Shown: positions 1 through 8,862 of the stretch, one piece after another
How the letters are laid out: every line of letters begins with the position of its first letter
How positions within the stretch are numbered: the stretch's first letter is position 1
From: Salinarimonas sp051117315
GTDB taxonomy: Bacteria; Pseudomonadota; Alphaproteobacteria; Rhizobiales; Beijerinckiaceae
DNA length: 34,849 nucleotides
Assembly: GCA_051117315.1 (NCBI GenBank)
Contig: JBNPEA010000056.1
Coordinates: 1-34,849 of the forward strand
Reading direction: 5' to 3'
Made by a program: the position numbers and the translations under genes
The notes under the pieces: model-generated
Seen by the model: the letters and a program-made list of their open reading frames with translations, nothing else
The model's database searches: none
What the model was told of the DNA's origin: nothing

Positions 1-3000
1 CGGTGACGACCAACTTCGCCTTCGTGGTGGGGGGATCTCGTCCCGAGGAGCTGGTCGCCCAGGCGGCGTTCCTCGGGCTGGCGGGCATCGGGATCGCCGA
101 CCGCAATTCCGTCGCCGGCGTCGTGCGCGCGCACGTGGCGCTGCGGGAATGGCGCGGCGAGGACGCCGCCGGCACGCGCGACCTGCGGCTCGCGCCGGGC
201 GCGCGCCTCGTCTTCGCCGACGGCACGCCCGACATCCTGGCCTATCCGCGCGACCGCGCCGCCTGGGGCCGGCTGTGCCGGCTGCTCACGCTGGGCAAGA
301 GCCGCGCGCCCAAAGGGGCGTGCGCGCTGCATCGCGACGACCTCCTCGCGCGGGCCGCGGGCCTGCAGCTGATCGTGCTGCCGCGGCTCGACCGGGCGGA
401 CGACGATCTGGGCTTCCTGCCCGCCCTCGCGGAAGCTTCCGCCGGCACCTGGCTCGCCGCCCGCGCCGGGTACGGCCGCGCACCCCGGGCCGCGCTCGCG
501 CGCACCCTCGCGCTCGGCGCGGCCCATGGCGTGCCCGTGATCGCGGTCGGCGACGTGCTCTACCATTCCCCCGAGCGGCGCGCGCTCCAGGACGTGCTCA
601 CCTGCATCCGCTGCGGCACCACGCTCGACGCCGCCGGCCGCCGCCTCGCCGCCAACGCCGAGCGCCATCTCAAGCCCGCCCCCGAGATGGCGCGCCTGTT
701 CCGCGAGGCGCCCGGCGCGATCCCCGAGACGATCCGCTTCCTCGACGGCCTCGCCTTCTCGCTCGACGACCTGCGCTACGAATACCCCGAGGAGGGCCGC
801 GAGGGCTTCGCCGACCCGCAGGCGGCGCTCGCCCACTACGCCTGGGAGGGCGCCCGCCGGCGCTTCGGGGAGGCCGTGCCGGACAGGGTCGCCGCCGCCA
901 TCCGCCACGAGCTGGCGCTCATCGCGGAGCTGGCCTACGCCCCCTACTTCCTCACCGTCCACGACATCGTGCGCTTCGCCCGCTCGCGCGGCATCCTCGC
1001 CCAGGGGCGCGGCTCGGCGGCGAATTCCACCGTGTGCTTCTGCCTGGGCATCACCGAGGTCGATCCGACCAAGCACGACCTCCTGTTCGAGCGCTTCGTC
1101 TCCAACGAGCGCAAGGAGCCGCCGGACATCGACGTCGACTTCGAGCACGAGCGGCGCGAGGAGGTGATGCAGTACGTCTACGAGCGCTACGGCCGCGAGC
1201 GGGCCGGGCTCGCGGCGAGCGTCATCACCTACCGCGCCCGTTCCGCCGTGCGCGAGGTCGGCAAGGTCTTCGGCCTGTCGGAGGACAGCGTGGCCGCGCT
1301 CTCGGGCTCGGTCTGGGGCTGGTCGAAGGCCGCCGTCGAGGAGCGTGAGGTCGAGCGGCTCGGCATGGACCCGCGCGAGACGCGCCTCGCCCGGGTGCTG
1401 GCGCTGGCGGAGGAGCTCGCCGGCTTCCCGCGCCACCTGTCGCAGCACACCGGCGGCTTCGTCATCACCCGCTCGCGGCTCGACGAGGTCACCCCCGTCG
1501 CCCCCGCCGCGATGGAGGACCGCACGACCGTGGAGTGGGACAAGGACGATCTCGAGGCGCTCGGCATGCTCAAGATCGACCTCCTGGCGCTGGGCATGCT
1601 GTCGTGCCTGCGCCGGGCCTTCGACCTGCTCGCCGAGCAGTACGGCGAACGCCTGACGCTGGCGACGATCCCCGCCGAGGACAAGCGGGTCTACGCCATG
1701 ATCCAGCGCGCCGACACGCTCGGCGTCTTCCAGATCGAGAGCCGGGCGCAGATGTCGATGCTGCCGCGCCTCAAGCCCGCCTCGTTCTACGATCTCGTCA
1801 TCGAGGTGGCGATCGTGCGCCCCGGCCCGATCCAGGGCGACATGGTGCATCCGTACCTGCGCCGCCGCGAGGGCCGCGAGCGGGTGTCCTACCCCGCCCC
1901 CGCCCCCGGGCACGGTCCCCCCGACGAGCTCGAGCGGGTCCTCGGCAAGACGCTCGGCGTGCCGCTGTTCCAGGAGCAGGCGATGAAGATCGCCATCGTC
2001 GCCGCCCGCTTCACGCCGTCCGAGGCCGACCGGCTGCGCCGGGCCATGGCCACCTTCCGGCGGGTGGGCACGATCGGCACCTTCGCCACCAAGATGGTGG
2101 AGGGCATGGTGACGCGCGGCTACGACCGCAGCTTCGCCGAGCATTGCTTCAAGCAGATCGAGGGCTTCGGCGAGTACGGCTTCCCGGAGAGCCACGCGGC
2201 CTCCTTCGCGCTCCTCGTCTACGCCTCCTGCTGGGTCAAGGCGCGTTATCCGGACGTGTTCGCCGCGGCGCTGCTGAACGCCCAGCCGATGGGCTTCTAC
2301 GCCCCCGCCCAGATCGTGCGCGACGCCCGCGAGCACGGCGTCGAGGTGCGCCCGCCCGACGTCAATTCCTCCGCCTTCGACTGCACCCTCGAGCCCGGCC
2401 CCCACGCCGCCGAGCGGCTGCATCCCGCCCACGCCTCGATGCGCGGGGACATCCGCACGGCGCGCGCCCTGCGCCTCGGCCTGCGTACGATCAAGGGTGT
2501 GCGCGAGCCGGAGATGCGTCTCCTCGCCGCCAGACGCGGAGCCGGCTACGATTCCGTGCGAGACCTGTGGCTGCGCACCGACCTGCCGCCGGCGACGCTC
2601 GAGCGCCTCGCCGAGGCCGACGCCTTCGCCTCGCTCGGGCTGTCGCGGCGCGACGCGCTGTGGGCGGTGAAGGCGCTCCGGCGCTCGGGCGACAAGGACG
2701 ACCTGCCGCTGTTTCGCGCCGCCACCATGGCGGAGCGCGAGCCCGACGCCGCCCTCCCCCCGATGCCGCCGGGCCAGGAGGTGGTGTGCGACTACCGCTC
2801 CCTCACCCTCTCGCTCAAGGCCCACCCGGTCTCCTTCCTGCGCGCGGAGCTGGCCCGGCGCGGCGCGACGCGCCACGCGGATCTCGCCGGGCTGCGGGAC
2901 GGGGCGCGGGTCGCCGTCTCCGGCCTCGTGCTGATCCGCCAGCGGCCCGGATCGGCCCGGGGCGTGATCTTCATGACGCTCGAGGACGAGACCGGCATCG

Positions 3001-3434
3001 CCAACCTCATCGTCTGGCCCAAGACCTTCGAGGCCTTCCGCCCGGTCGTCGTCGGGGCGCGGCTCGTGGGCGTGCGCGGGCGCCTGCAGCGGGCGAACGG
3101 CGTCACCCACGTCGTCGCCGACCGGCTGGAGGACTGGTCGGGGCTGCTCTCCCGGCTCGGCGACCGGGCGCTGCCCGAGGCCCTCGCCCGCGCCGACGAG
3201 GTCAAGGGCGGCTCCGCGCCCGATCCGCGCGAGAAGGAGACGAAGCGCGAGCGCGAGGCCCGCTTCCGGGCGCTGGTGCGCCAAGGAGAGGAACCGGAGC
3301 CGGCGCTGGCGCAGGACGTCGACGAGCACGAGGCCCAGCGCGCCGTCCGCGCCGCCGGGCAGGGTGCCGGGCACGGTGCCGGGCGCGGCGGCGCCGTCGC
3401 GGCCGTCATGCCGAAGGGGCGGAACTTCCGATGA
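1..3434 (+). CDS. dnaE2: Error-prone DNA polymerase DnaE2 (5' end outside window)
   Basis: C-family DNA polymerase of the DnaE2 (ImuC) type, which carries out translesion synthesis in SOS mutagenesis, usually with ImuA and ImuB. About 1,143 codons are visible. The first in-window residues (VTTNFAFV...) match the second beta strand of the PHP domain, so only a handful of N-terminal residues lie upstream; the GTG at position 3 is an internal valine, not a start. Palm-domain acidic residues are seen in PDIDVDFEHERR (about residues 374-386) and LKIDLLALGML (about 523). The loop around VRPGPIQGDMVHPYLRRR and a C-terminal OB fold (about 970-1046) follow. The tail is low complexity, rich in Gly, Ala and His, and ends in PKGRNFR. 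imuA and imuB would be expected just upstream but cannot be seen. Confidence 0.95.
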   Translation, partial: VTTNFAFVVGGSRPEELVAQAAFLGLAGIGIADRNSVAGVVRAHVALREWRGEDAAGTRDLRLAPGARLVFADGTPDILAYPRDRAAWGRLCRLLTLGKSRAPKGACALHRDDLLARAAGLQLIVLPRLDRADDDLGFLPALAEASAGTWLAARAGYGRAPRAALARTLALGAAHGVPVIAVGDVLYHSPERRALQDVLTCIRCGTTLDAAGRRLAANAERHLKPAPEMARLFREAPGAIPETIRFLDGLAFSLDDLRYEYPEEGREGFADPQAALAHYAWEGARRRFGEAVPDRVAAAIRHELALIAELAYAPYFLTVHDIVRFARSRGILAQGRGSAANSTVCFCLGITEVDPTKHDLLFERFVSNERKEPPDIDVDFEHERREEVMQYVYERYGRERAGLAASVITYRARSAVREVGKVFGLSEDSVAALSGSVWGWSKAAVEEREVERLGMDPRETRLARVLALAEELAGFPRHLSQHTGGFVITRSRLDEVTPVAPAAMEDRTTVEWDKDDLEALGMLKIDLLALGMLSCLRRAFDLLAEQYGERLTLATIPAEDKRVYAMIQRADTLGVFQIESRAQMSMLPRLKPASFYDLVIEVAIVRPGPIQGDMVHPYLRRREGRERVSYPAPAPGHGPPDELERVLGKTLGVPLFQEQAMKIAIVAARFTPSEADRLRRAMATFRRVGTIGTFATKMVEGMVTRGYDRSFAEHCFKQIEGFGEYGFPESHAASFALLVYASCWVKARYPDVFAAALLNAQPMGFYAPAQIVRDAREHGVEVRPPDVNSSAFDCTLEPGPHAAERLHPAHASMRGDIRTARALRLGLRTIKGVREPEMRLLAARRGAGYDSVRDLWLRTDLPPATLERLAEADAFASLGLSRRDALWAVKALRRSGDKDDLPLFRAATMAEREPDAALPPMPPGQEVVCDYRSLTLSLKAHPVSFLRAELARRGATRHADLAGLRDGARVAVSGLVLIRQRPGSARGVIFMTLEDETGIANLIVWPKTFEAFRPVVVGARLVGVRGRLQRANGVTHVVADRLEDWSGLLSRLGDRALPEALARADEVKGGSAPDPREKETKREREARFRALVRQGEEPEPALAQDVDEHEAQRAVRAAGQGAGHGAGRGGAVAAVMPKGRNFR

Positions 3435-3455
3435 TCGCGCGCGCGCGCCGCCCTG

Positions 3456-3484
3456 CTGACGCCGCGTTCATCCCGTCCTAGGAT
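3456..3484 (+). promoter_or_regulatory. Candidate sigma-70 promoter for the amidotransferase gene
   Basis: CTGACG (3456-3461), a 17-base spacer and TAGGAT (3479-3484) give four of six matches at each box. The start site would fall about 60 bases before the ATG at 3551, in the 116-base gap after dnaE2. This is a pattern match only. Confidence 0.35.
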
Positions 3485-3550
3485 GTCGCGCGTCATCATC
3501 TGCGCACGGGCCGCGACCGATTCGCCGGCCCCCCAGGAGCAGCCACGGCC

Positions 3551-4339
3551 ATGTGCCGCTTTCTCGCCTACCGGGGCGACCCGGTCTTCGTCTCCGATCT
3601 CGTCTGCGCCCCCACGCATTCGCTGGTGCACCAGTCCCTCCACGCCGAGGAGGCCAAGACCGAGACCAACGGGGACGGCTTCGGCATCGGCTGGTACGGC
3701 GAGCGGCCCGAGCCCGGCCTCTACCGCGAGATCCGCCCCGCCTGGTCCGACGAGAACCTCGCGAGCCTCGCCGAGCAGGTGCGCTCGCGCCTGTTCTTCG
3801 CCCATGTCCGCGCCTCCACCGGCACGGCGACGACGCGCGCGAACTGCCACCCGTTCAAGCAGGGCCGGCACCTGTTCATGCACAACGGGCAGATCGGCGG
3901 CTACGCCCGCATCCGCCGCAAGCTGGACGCGCTGATCCCGGACGATCTCTACGAGGCCCGCCAGGGCAGCACCGATTCGGAGGCGATCTTCCTGATGGCG
4001 TTGGCCGGCGGCCTCGCCGAGGACCCGATCGGCGCCATGGCGCGCACGCTCGCCACGGTACGGGCGATGGTCCGGCTCGCCGACATCGACGAGCCCGTGC
4101 GCTTCACGGCCGCCTTCACGGACGGCGAGAGCCTCGTCGCCTATCGCTGGGCCTGCGACGACCGCCCGCCTTCGCTCTACTGGCGCGAGAGCGAGACCGG
4201 GCTCCTCGTCGTCTCCGAGCCGATCGACGCCGAGCGCGCTGGCTGGCGCGAGATGCCGCGCGGCTGCACGCTCGTGGCCCGGCCCGGACGCCAAGTCGAG
4301 ATCGCCTGCCTCAACGCCGCCATGGCGCGCGCCGCCTGA
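3551..4339 (+). CDS. Class II glutamine amidotransferase, YafJ type
   Basis: A 262-residue stand-alone N-terminal nucleophile (Ntn) glutamine amidotransferase domain. Cys2, right after the initiator Met (MCRFLAYRG), would become the N-terminal nucleophile after Met removal. Other family signatures are NGDGFGIGWY, FAHVRASTGT, NCHPF, FMHNGQIGG and GSTDSEAIF. The domain hydrolyses glutamine to glutamate and ammonia. In YafJ-like proteins no synthase domain is attached and the ammonia acceptor is not established; EgtC of ergothioneine synthesis is a relative, but no egt genes are near. An AGGAG lies about 12 bases before the ATG. The gene is preceded by its own candidate promoter and is followed by a gene on the other strand, so it is probably monocistronic. 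Confidence 0.9.
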   Translation: MCRFLAYRGDPVFVSDLVCAPTHSLVHQSLHAEEAKTETNGDGFGIGWYGERPEPGLYREIRPAWSDENLASLAEQVRSRLFFAHVRASTGTATTRANCHPFKQGRHLFMHNGQIGGYARIRRKLDALIPDDLYEARQGSTDSEAIFLMALAGGLAEDPIGAMARTLATVRAMVRLADIDEPVRFTAAFTDGESLVAYRWACDDRPPSLYWRESETGLLVVSEPIDAERAGWREMPRGCTLVARPGRQVEIACLNAAMARAA

Positions 4340-4357
4340 GCACCGTTCGAACGCGCC

Positions 4358-4519
4358 TCAGACCAGCGAGAGCGCCAGCATCGCCACCCCGCCGATGAGC
4401 CCGGCGCAGGCCAGCGCCGAGGCGACGAGGGACGCGCGCGCGCTGCCGTGATAGCCGAAGGCGACATCCCCGCCGTGCCGCTCCCGCAGAGCCCGAGTCC
4501 CCGTCGATCCCCGTGCCAT
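4358..4519 (-). CDS. Small single-pass membrane protein (53 aa)
   Basis: A 53-residue reading frame. The N-terminal half is basic and polar (MARGSTGTRALRERHGGD). The C-terminal half is a hydrophobic stretch of about 23 residues (from SLVASALACAG to LALSLV) that would form one transmembrane helix. A purine-rich GAGAGGG lies about 6 bases before the ATG. It occupies most of the gap between the amidotransferase and comF, and no other sensible frame covers it. I do not recognise a family. The reading rests on the ribosome site, the hydrophobic end and the gap it fills. It converges on the amidotransferase gene with 18 bases between the stops. Confidence 0.55.
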   Translation of the reverse strand: MARGSTGTRALRERHGGDVAFGYHGSARASLVASALACAGLIGGVAMLALSLV

Positions 4520-4660
4520 GCCACGCCCTCTCAGAGCGCCCGCGGCCGGTTCTCGCCGGCGGGCTCGATCACGGGACGAGGAGGCACCGCGCGCGCTGAA
4601 CGGCCGGTAAAGCCGATGCGGAGGATTTTAGGTATCGTGAACGGAGGGTTGACCGACACC

Positions 4661-5434
4661 TCACGCCTCGGTCACGACCCGGGCGAAGGCGAGCACGTCG
4701 ACGCGCGCGGCACCGGCGCGGCGCAGCGCGCGGGCCGCCGCCTCGGCGGTGGCGCCGGTGGTCAGCACGTCGTCGACGAGCACCACCCGCCGCCCGGCGA
4801 CGCGCGGGCGAAGCGTCCTCGGCACCACGAGCGCGCCGGCGAGGTTCCGCGCGCGCTGCGGGCGGGTGAGGCCGACCTGCGTGCGCGTCGCCTTCACGCG
4901 GCGCAGCAGCATCGGGTCCGCCGGCACGCCGCAGGCGCGCGACAGCGCCCGGGCGAGCACGGCCGCCTGGTTGAAGCGCCGGCTCCAGAGGCGGCCGCGA
5001 TGCAGCGGCACGGGCACGAGGAGGTCGGCGTCGACGAGGAGCTCGCGCCCGGCCCGCAGCATCATCCGCGCCAGCGTCTGCGCCACGTCGAGCCGGTCGC
5101 CGTACTTGAGCTTGTGCACGAGGGTGCGCGCCACGCCCTCGTAGGCCACCGCCGCCCGGGCGCGGGCGAAGGGCGGCGGCGCGGCGATTGCCGCCGGCGA
5201 CAGCGTGCCCTCGCCCATCTCGATCGCGAACGGCGTGCCGAGCCGCGCGCACCAGGGCCGCTCGAGGAAGGTCAGCTCCCGCCAGCAGGCGGCGCACAGG
5301 CCCGGGGTCTCCGCGAGCGCGCCGCCGCAGGACGGGCAGGCCGGCGGGTAGATCACGTCCGCGAGCCGCGCGAGCAGGCCCCGCCGCGCCGGCGGGACGA
5401 AGCGCGACCTTGGCGGGTGCGGGAGGGCGTCCAT
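4661..5434 (-). CDS. comF: ComF family phosphoribosyltransferase-like protein
   Basis: A 257-residue protein with the two-part ComF layout. The N-terminal zinc finger has four cysteines (CPSC, then CAAC within YPPACPSCGGAL...CAACWREL). The C-terminal phosphoribosyltransferase fold has the PRPP-binding loop VVLVDDVLTTGAT near residue 210 and the conserved VPVPLHRGRLWSRRFNQA segment. ComF proteins take part in DNA uptake in naturally competent bacteria; in alphaproteobacteria the role is less clear. The ATG at 5434 is chosen because ComF similarity begins about 25 residues later and no upstream start fits. It lies 44 bases after mnmG on the same strand and may be read from the mnmG transcript. 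That is an unusual partner for mnmG. Confidence 0.9.
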   Translation of the reverse strand: MDALPHPPRSRFVPPARRGLLARLADVIYPPACPSCGGALAETPGLCAACWRELTFLERPWCARLGTPFAIEMGEGTLSPAAIAAPPPFARARAAVAYEGVARTLVHKLKYGDRLDVAQTLARMMLRAGRELLVDADLLVPVPLHRGRLWSRRFNQAAVLARALSRACGVPADPMLLRRVKATRTQVGLTRPQRARNLAGALVVPRTLRPRVAGRRVVLVDDVLTTGATAEAAARALRRAGAARVDVLAFARVVTEA

Positions 5435-5478
5435 CGGCTCAGGATAGATCGCCCGCGGCGCGGCGGGAAGCCGGAGCG

Positions 5479-7386
5479 TCAGCCGTCCGTGCCGGGACGT
5501 CGCCCGGCGCCCCCGCGCTTGCGGGCGTGCGCGGCGAGCAGGGTGATGGCGGCCGGCGTCATGCCCTCGATGCGCGCGGCCTGGCCGAGCGTGCGCGGGC
5601 GCACGCGGTCGAGCTTGCCGCGGATCTCGTTGGAGAGCCCCGGCAAGGCGGCGAAGTCGATGCCGTCGGCGAGGACCACGCTCTCGTCTCGGCGATGAGC
5701 GGCGATGTCCGCCGACTGCCGGTCGAGATAGACGGCGTAGGTCGCGTCGGTCTCCAGCCGCTCGCGCAGCGGTGCCTCGATCGCGCCGAGGTCCGGCCAG
5801 GCGCGCACCAGGTCGTCGAAGCCGACGTGCGGATAGGACAGGAGCTGGAAGGCCGAGCGGCGGATGCCGTCCTGGTTGACGGCGAGGCCGACGCCGGCGG
5901 CCTCGCTCGGCGTGAGCGTGCGCGCCTCGAGCAGCGCCCGGGCGGCCTCCAGCCGTGCTGCCGCCTCCGCGAAGACGCGCGCTCGCACAGGCCCGACGCA
6001 GCCGGCGGCGAGTCCCACCGGCGTGAGCCGCTCGTCGGCGTTGTCGACGCGCAGGCTCAGCCGGTACTCGGAGCGCGAGGTGAACATGCGGTAGGGCTCG
6101 CTGACGCCGCGGGTGACGAGGTCGTCGATCAGCACGCCGAGATAGGACTGCGCCCGGTCGAAGACCACGCCCTCCCCGCCACCGGCGAAGAGAGCCGCGT
6201 TGATGCCGGCCGCGATCCCCTGCGCGGCGGCTTCCTCGTAGCCGGTCGTGCCGTTGATCTGGCCGGCGAGGAAGAGGCCGGCGATGCGCTTCGTCTCCAG
6301 CGTCGGCGACAGGCTGCGCGGATCGACGTAGTCGTACTCGATGGCGTAGCCCGGGCGGAGGATGACGGCGCGCTCGCAGCCGGGGATGGCCGCCACGATT
6401 CCGGCCTGGACGTCCTCGGGCAGCGAGGTCGAGATGCCGTTGGGGTAGACGGTCGGGTCGTCGAGCCCCTCCGGCTCGAGGAAGACCTGGTGCCCCTCGC
6501 GGTCGCCGAAGCGCACGACCTTGTCCTCGATCGAGGGGCAGTAGCGCGGGCCCGTCGAGGCGATGTCGCCGGAATACATCGGCGCGCGGTGCAGGTTGGC
6601 GCGGATGAGGTCGTGCGCCGCCGGCGTCGTGCGGGTGATGCCGCAGGCGACCTGCGGCGTCCCGATCCGCCCGGTCAGCGCCGAGAACGGCACGGGGTCG
6701 TCGTCCGCCTCCTGCACGGCGACTCCCGCCCAGTCGATCGTGCGGCCGTCGAGCCGCGGGGGCGTGCCGGTCTTCAGCCGGCCGAGCGCGAAGCCGAAGC
6801 GTTCCAGCGTCGCCGAGAGGCCGAGCGCGGGCGCCTCGCCGGCGCGGCCGGCGGGGATCTTGCGCTCGCCGATGTGGATGAGCCCGCGCAGGAAGGTGCC
6901 GGTGGTGATCACCACGGCGCCGGCGCGCAGCCGCCGCCCGTCGGCGAGGACGAGCCCGGCGACGCGCCCGTCCGCCACGTCGATGTCGTGCGCCTCGCCC
7001 TCGACGATCGCGAGGCTCGGCTGCGCGGCGAGGGCCGCCTGCATGTGGCGGGCGTAGAGCCTGCGGTCGGCCTGGGTGCGCGGCCCGCGCACGGCGGGAC
7101 CCTTGCGGCGGTTGAGCAGGCGGAACTGGATGCCCGCCTGGTCCGCGACGCGGCCCATCAGCCCGTCGAGCGCATCGATCTCGCGCACGAGATGGCCCTT
7201 GCCGAGACCGCCGATGGCCGGATTGCACGACATCGCGCCGATGGTCGCCGCCTTGTGCGTGACGAGCGCCGTCGCGGCCCCCATCCGCGCGGCCGCCGCC
7301 GCCGCCTCGACGCCGGCATGGCCGCCGCCGACGACGACGACGTCGAAGGCCTCCACCTCCGGCGCAGGGTGTGCGGGCGCGGTCAT
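5479..7386 (-). CDS. mnmG: tRNA uridine-5-carboxymethylaminomethyl modification enzyme MnmG
   Basis: A 635-residue FAD protein which, with MnmE, installs the (carboxymethyl)aminomethyl group on wobble U34 of certain tRNAs. The N-terminal Rossmann motif is VVVVGGGHAGVEAA. It is followed by the family stretches SCNPAIGGLGKGHLVREIDALDG, the RTQADRRLYA segment, TGTFLRG, the region around ETKRIAGLFLAGQINGTTGYEEAAAQG, and a C-terminal helical MnmE/tRNA-binding domain ending near ARIEGMTPAAITLL. The frame stays open to 7497, but the ATG at 7386 (MTAPAHP) matches the usual family length and starts about 13 residues before the FAD motif. It lies 135 bases downstream of mnmE on the same strand, with a candidate promoter of its own. 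Confidence 0.96.
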   Translation of the reverse strand: MTAPAHPAPEVEAFDVVVVGGGHAGVEAAAAAARMGAATALVTHKAATIGAMSCNPAIGGLGKGHLVREIDALDGLMGRVADQAGIQFRLLNRRKGPAVRGPRTQADRRLYARHMQAALAAQPSLAIVEGEAHDIDVADGRVAGLVLADGRRLRAGAVVITTGTFLRGLIHIGERKIPAGRAGEAPALGLSATLERFGFALGRLKTGTPPRLDGRTIDWAGVAVQEADDDPVPFSALTGRIGTPQVACGITRTTPAAHDLIRANLHRAPMYSGDIASTGPRYCPSIEDKVVRFGDREGHQVFLEPEGLDDPTVYPNGISTSLPEDVQAGIVAAIPGCERAVILRPGYAIEYDYVDPRSLSPTLETKRIAGLFLAGQINGTTGYEEAAAQGIAAGINAALFAGGGEGVVFDRAQSYLGVLIDDLVTRGVSEPYRMFTSRSEYRLSLRVDNADERLTPVGLAAGCVGPVRARVFAEAAARLEAARALLEARTLTPSEAAGVGLAVNQDGIRRSAFQLLSYPHVGFDDLVRAWPDLGAIEAPLRERLETDATYAVYLDRQSADIAAHRRDESVVLADGIDFAALPGLSNEIRGKLDRVRPRTLGQAARIEGMTPAAITLLAAHARKRGGAGRRPGTDG

Positions 7387-7430
7387 CACTCGGGTCTCGG
7401 CTCTCGTCTCGCGGGCGGAAGGATGCCCGG

Positions 7431-7459
7431 CATATACAGCCTGCGCGTCGCGCGATCCA
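7431..7459 (-). promoter_or_regulatory. Candidate promoter for mnmG
   Basis: On the minus strand TATATG (7431-7436) lies 17 bases from TGGATC (7454-7459), placing a start about 38 bases before the mnmG ATG. The same TATATG hexamer stands in front of rlmN. The -35 match is poor. Confidence 0.3.
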
Positions 7460-7476
7460 GGGCGGCGCAGGTGCGG

Positions 7477-7518
7477 CCCTGACGTCGCGGCCCTCACGTC
7501 GCGTCCCTCACGTCGCGT
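7477..7518. repeat. Three tandem 14-bp repeats after the mnmE stop
   Basis: Units at 7477-7490, 7491-7504 and 7505-7518. The second and third are identical (CCCTCACGTCGCGT); the first differs at two positions. They sit immediately after the mnmE stop codon in the mnmE-mnmG gap. Too few and too contiguous for a CRISPR; probably slipped-strand duplication. Confidence 0.7.
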
Positions 7519-7521
7519 CGC

Positions 7522-8862
7522 TCACTTGCCGATGCAGAACGCCCCGAACAACGCGTCGAGCACGTCCTCGACGTCGACGCGTCCGGCGATCGCGCCCACG
7601 GCGCGTGCCGCGAGGCGGACGTCCTCGGCGGCGAGCTCGGTGTCGCCGGCGGCGAGGGTCGTCGCGGCGCGGTCGAGCGCCTCGCGCGCGCGCTCGAGGG
7701 CGATCCGGTGCCGGGCCCGCGTGACGACGGCGTCGCCGCCGTCGCCGACGGTGCCGCGGGCGCGGTCCTCGATCGCTGCGAGCAGGTCGGCGATGCCGGC
7801 GCCCGTCGCCGCCGAGAGGGTGAGCGCGCGGGGCGCAGCGGGCGTCGCACCCTCGTCCGCGAGATCGATCTTGGTGACGACGTGCAGGACCGGGGTCGCG
7901 CCCGCCTCCGGCGCGGCCGGGGCGTCGACCGGATCGAGCCAGACGAGGAGGTCCGCACCGGCGATCCGCGCCCGCGTGCGGGCCACGCCCTCGGCCTCGA
8001 TCGCGTCCTGTGTCTCGCGCAGGCCCGCCGTGTCGATCAGCGTCACCGGCAGGCCGCCGAGATCGAGGCGAACCTCGATGGCGTCGCGGGTCGTGCCGGG
8101 TACCGCCGAGACGATGGCGACGTCGCGCAGCGTCAGCGCGTTCATCAGCGTGGACTTGCCGGCGTTGGGCGGGCCGGCGAGGACGACGACGTAGCCCTCG
8201 CGCAGCCGCTCGCCGCGGCCGGCATCCGCCAGCGCGCCGCCGATCTCCGCGGCGAGCGCCGCGATCCGCTCCGCCGCCTGCGCCTCAACGGAGGCGGCGA
8301 CATCTCCCTCGTCGGAGAAGTCGAGGGCGGCCTCGAGCAGCGCCTGCGTCTCGACGAGCCGCCCGCGCCAGCTCTCGGCGAGAGCGCCGAGCCCGCCTTC
8401 CAGCTGTCGGAGCGCCTGGCGGCGCTGCGCCTGCGTCTGCGCCTCGATCAGGTCGGCGAGGCCTTCCACGGCCGAGAGGTCCATGCGCCCGGCGAGGAAG
8501 GCGCGGCGGGTGAACTCGCCGGGCTCCGCGGTGCGGCAGCCCGGCAGCCGCGAGAGGGCGTCCAGCACGCCCGCGCGCGTCGCGAGCCCGCCGTGGACGT
8601 GCAGCTCCGCCTGGTCCTCGCCGGTGAAGGAGTGCGGCGCGGGGAAGAAGGCGACGAGCGCCCGGTCGAGCGCCTCGCCGCTCGCCGGGTCGCGCAGGGT
8701 GCGCAGGGCGAGCCGGCGCGGCGGTGGCGGGCCGCCGGCGAGCGCGGCGAGGACGCGCCGCGCGCCGGGACCGCTCACGCGCACGACGCAGATCGCCGCG
8801 CGGCCGAAGCCCGAGGCGGGGGCGAAGATGGTGTCCGTCTCGGGTGGGGTCGGGGCCGTCAT
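7522..8862 (-). CDS. mnmE: tRNA modification GTPase MnmE
   Basis: A 446-residue partner of MnmG in U34 modification. The N-terminal formyl-tetrahydrofolate-binding domain includes ELHVHGG and CRTAEPGEFTRRAFLAGRMDL. The helical domain is interrupted by a G domain with G1 GPPNAGKS, G2 GTTRD, G3 DTAG and G4 TKID (the usual first residue is Asn; Thr is tolerated in several GTPases). The C-terminus ends in CIGK, with Cys443 in the invariant position. The start ATG overlaps the stop of the upstream membrane-protein gene by four bases (ATGA), so the two are translationally coupled. The usual downstream partner mnmG follows after 135 bases. Confidence 0.97.
   Translation of the reverse strand: MTAPTPPETDTIFAPASGFGRAAICVVRVSGPGARRVLAALAGGPPPPRRLALRTLRDPASGEALDRALVAFFPAPHSFTGEDQAELHVHGGLATRAGVLDALSRLPGCRTAEPGEFTRRAFLAGRMDLSAVEGLADLIEAQTQAQRRQALRQLEGGLGALAESWRGRLVETQALLEAALDFSDEGDVAASVEAQAAERIAALAAEIGGALADAGRGERLREGYVVVLAGPPNAGKSTLMNALTLRDVAIVSAVPGTTRDAIEVRLDLGGLPVTLIDTAGLRETQDAIEAEGVARTRARIAGADLLVWLDPVDAPAAPEAGATPVLHVVTKIDLADEGATPAAPRALTLSAATGAGIADLLAAIEDRARGTVGDGGDAVVTRARHRIALERAREALDRAATTLAAGDTELAAEDVRLAARAVGAIAGRVDVEDVLDALFGAFCIGK

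Noticed and set aside
1..60. Search for a LexA box or imuAB in front of dnaE2
   Set aside because: The gene is already open at the window edge, so its promoter and upstream partners cannot be seen.
7477..7518. Tandem repeats considered as a CRISPR remnant
   Set aside because: Units are contiguous, 14 bp long and without spacers; no cas genes in the window.
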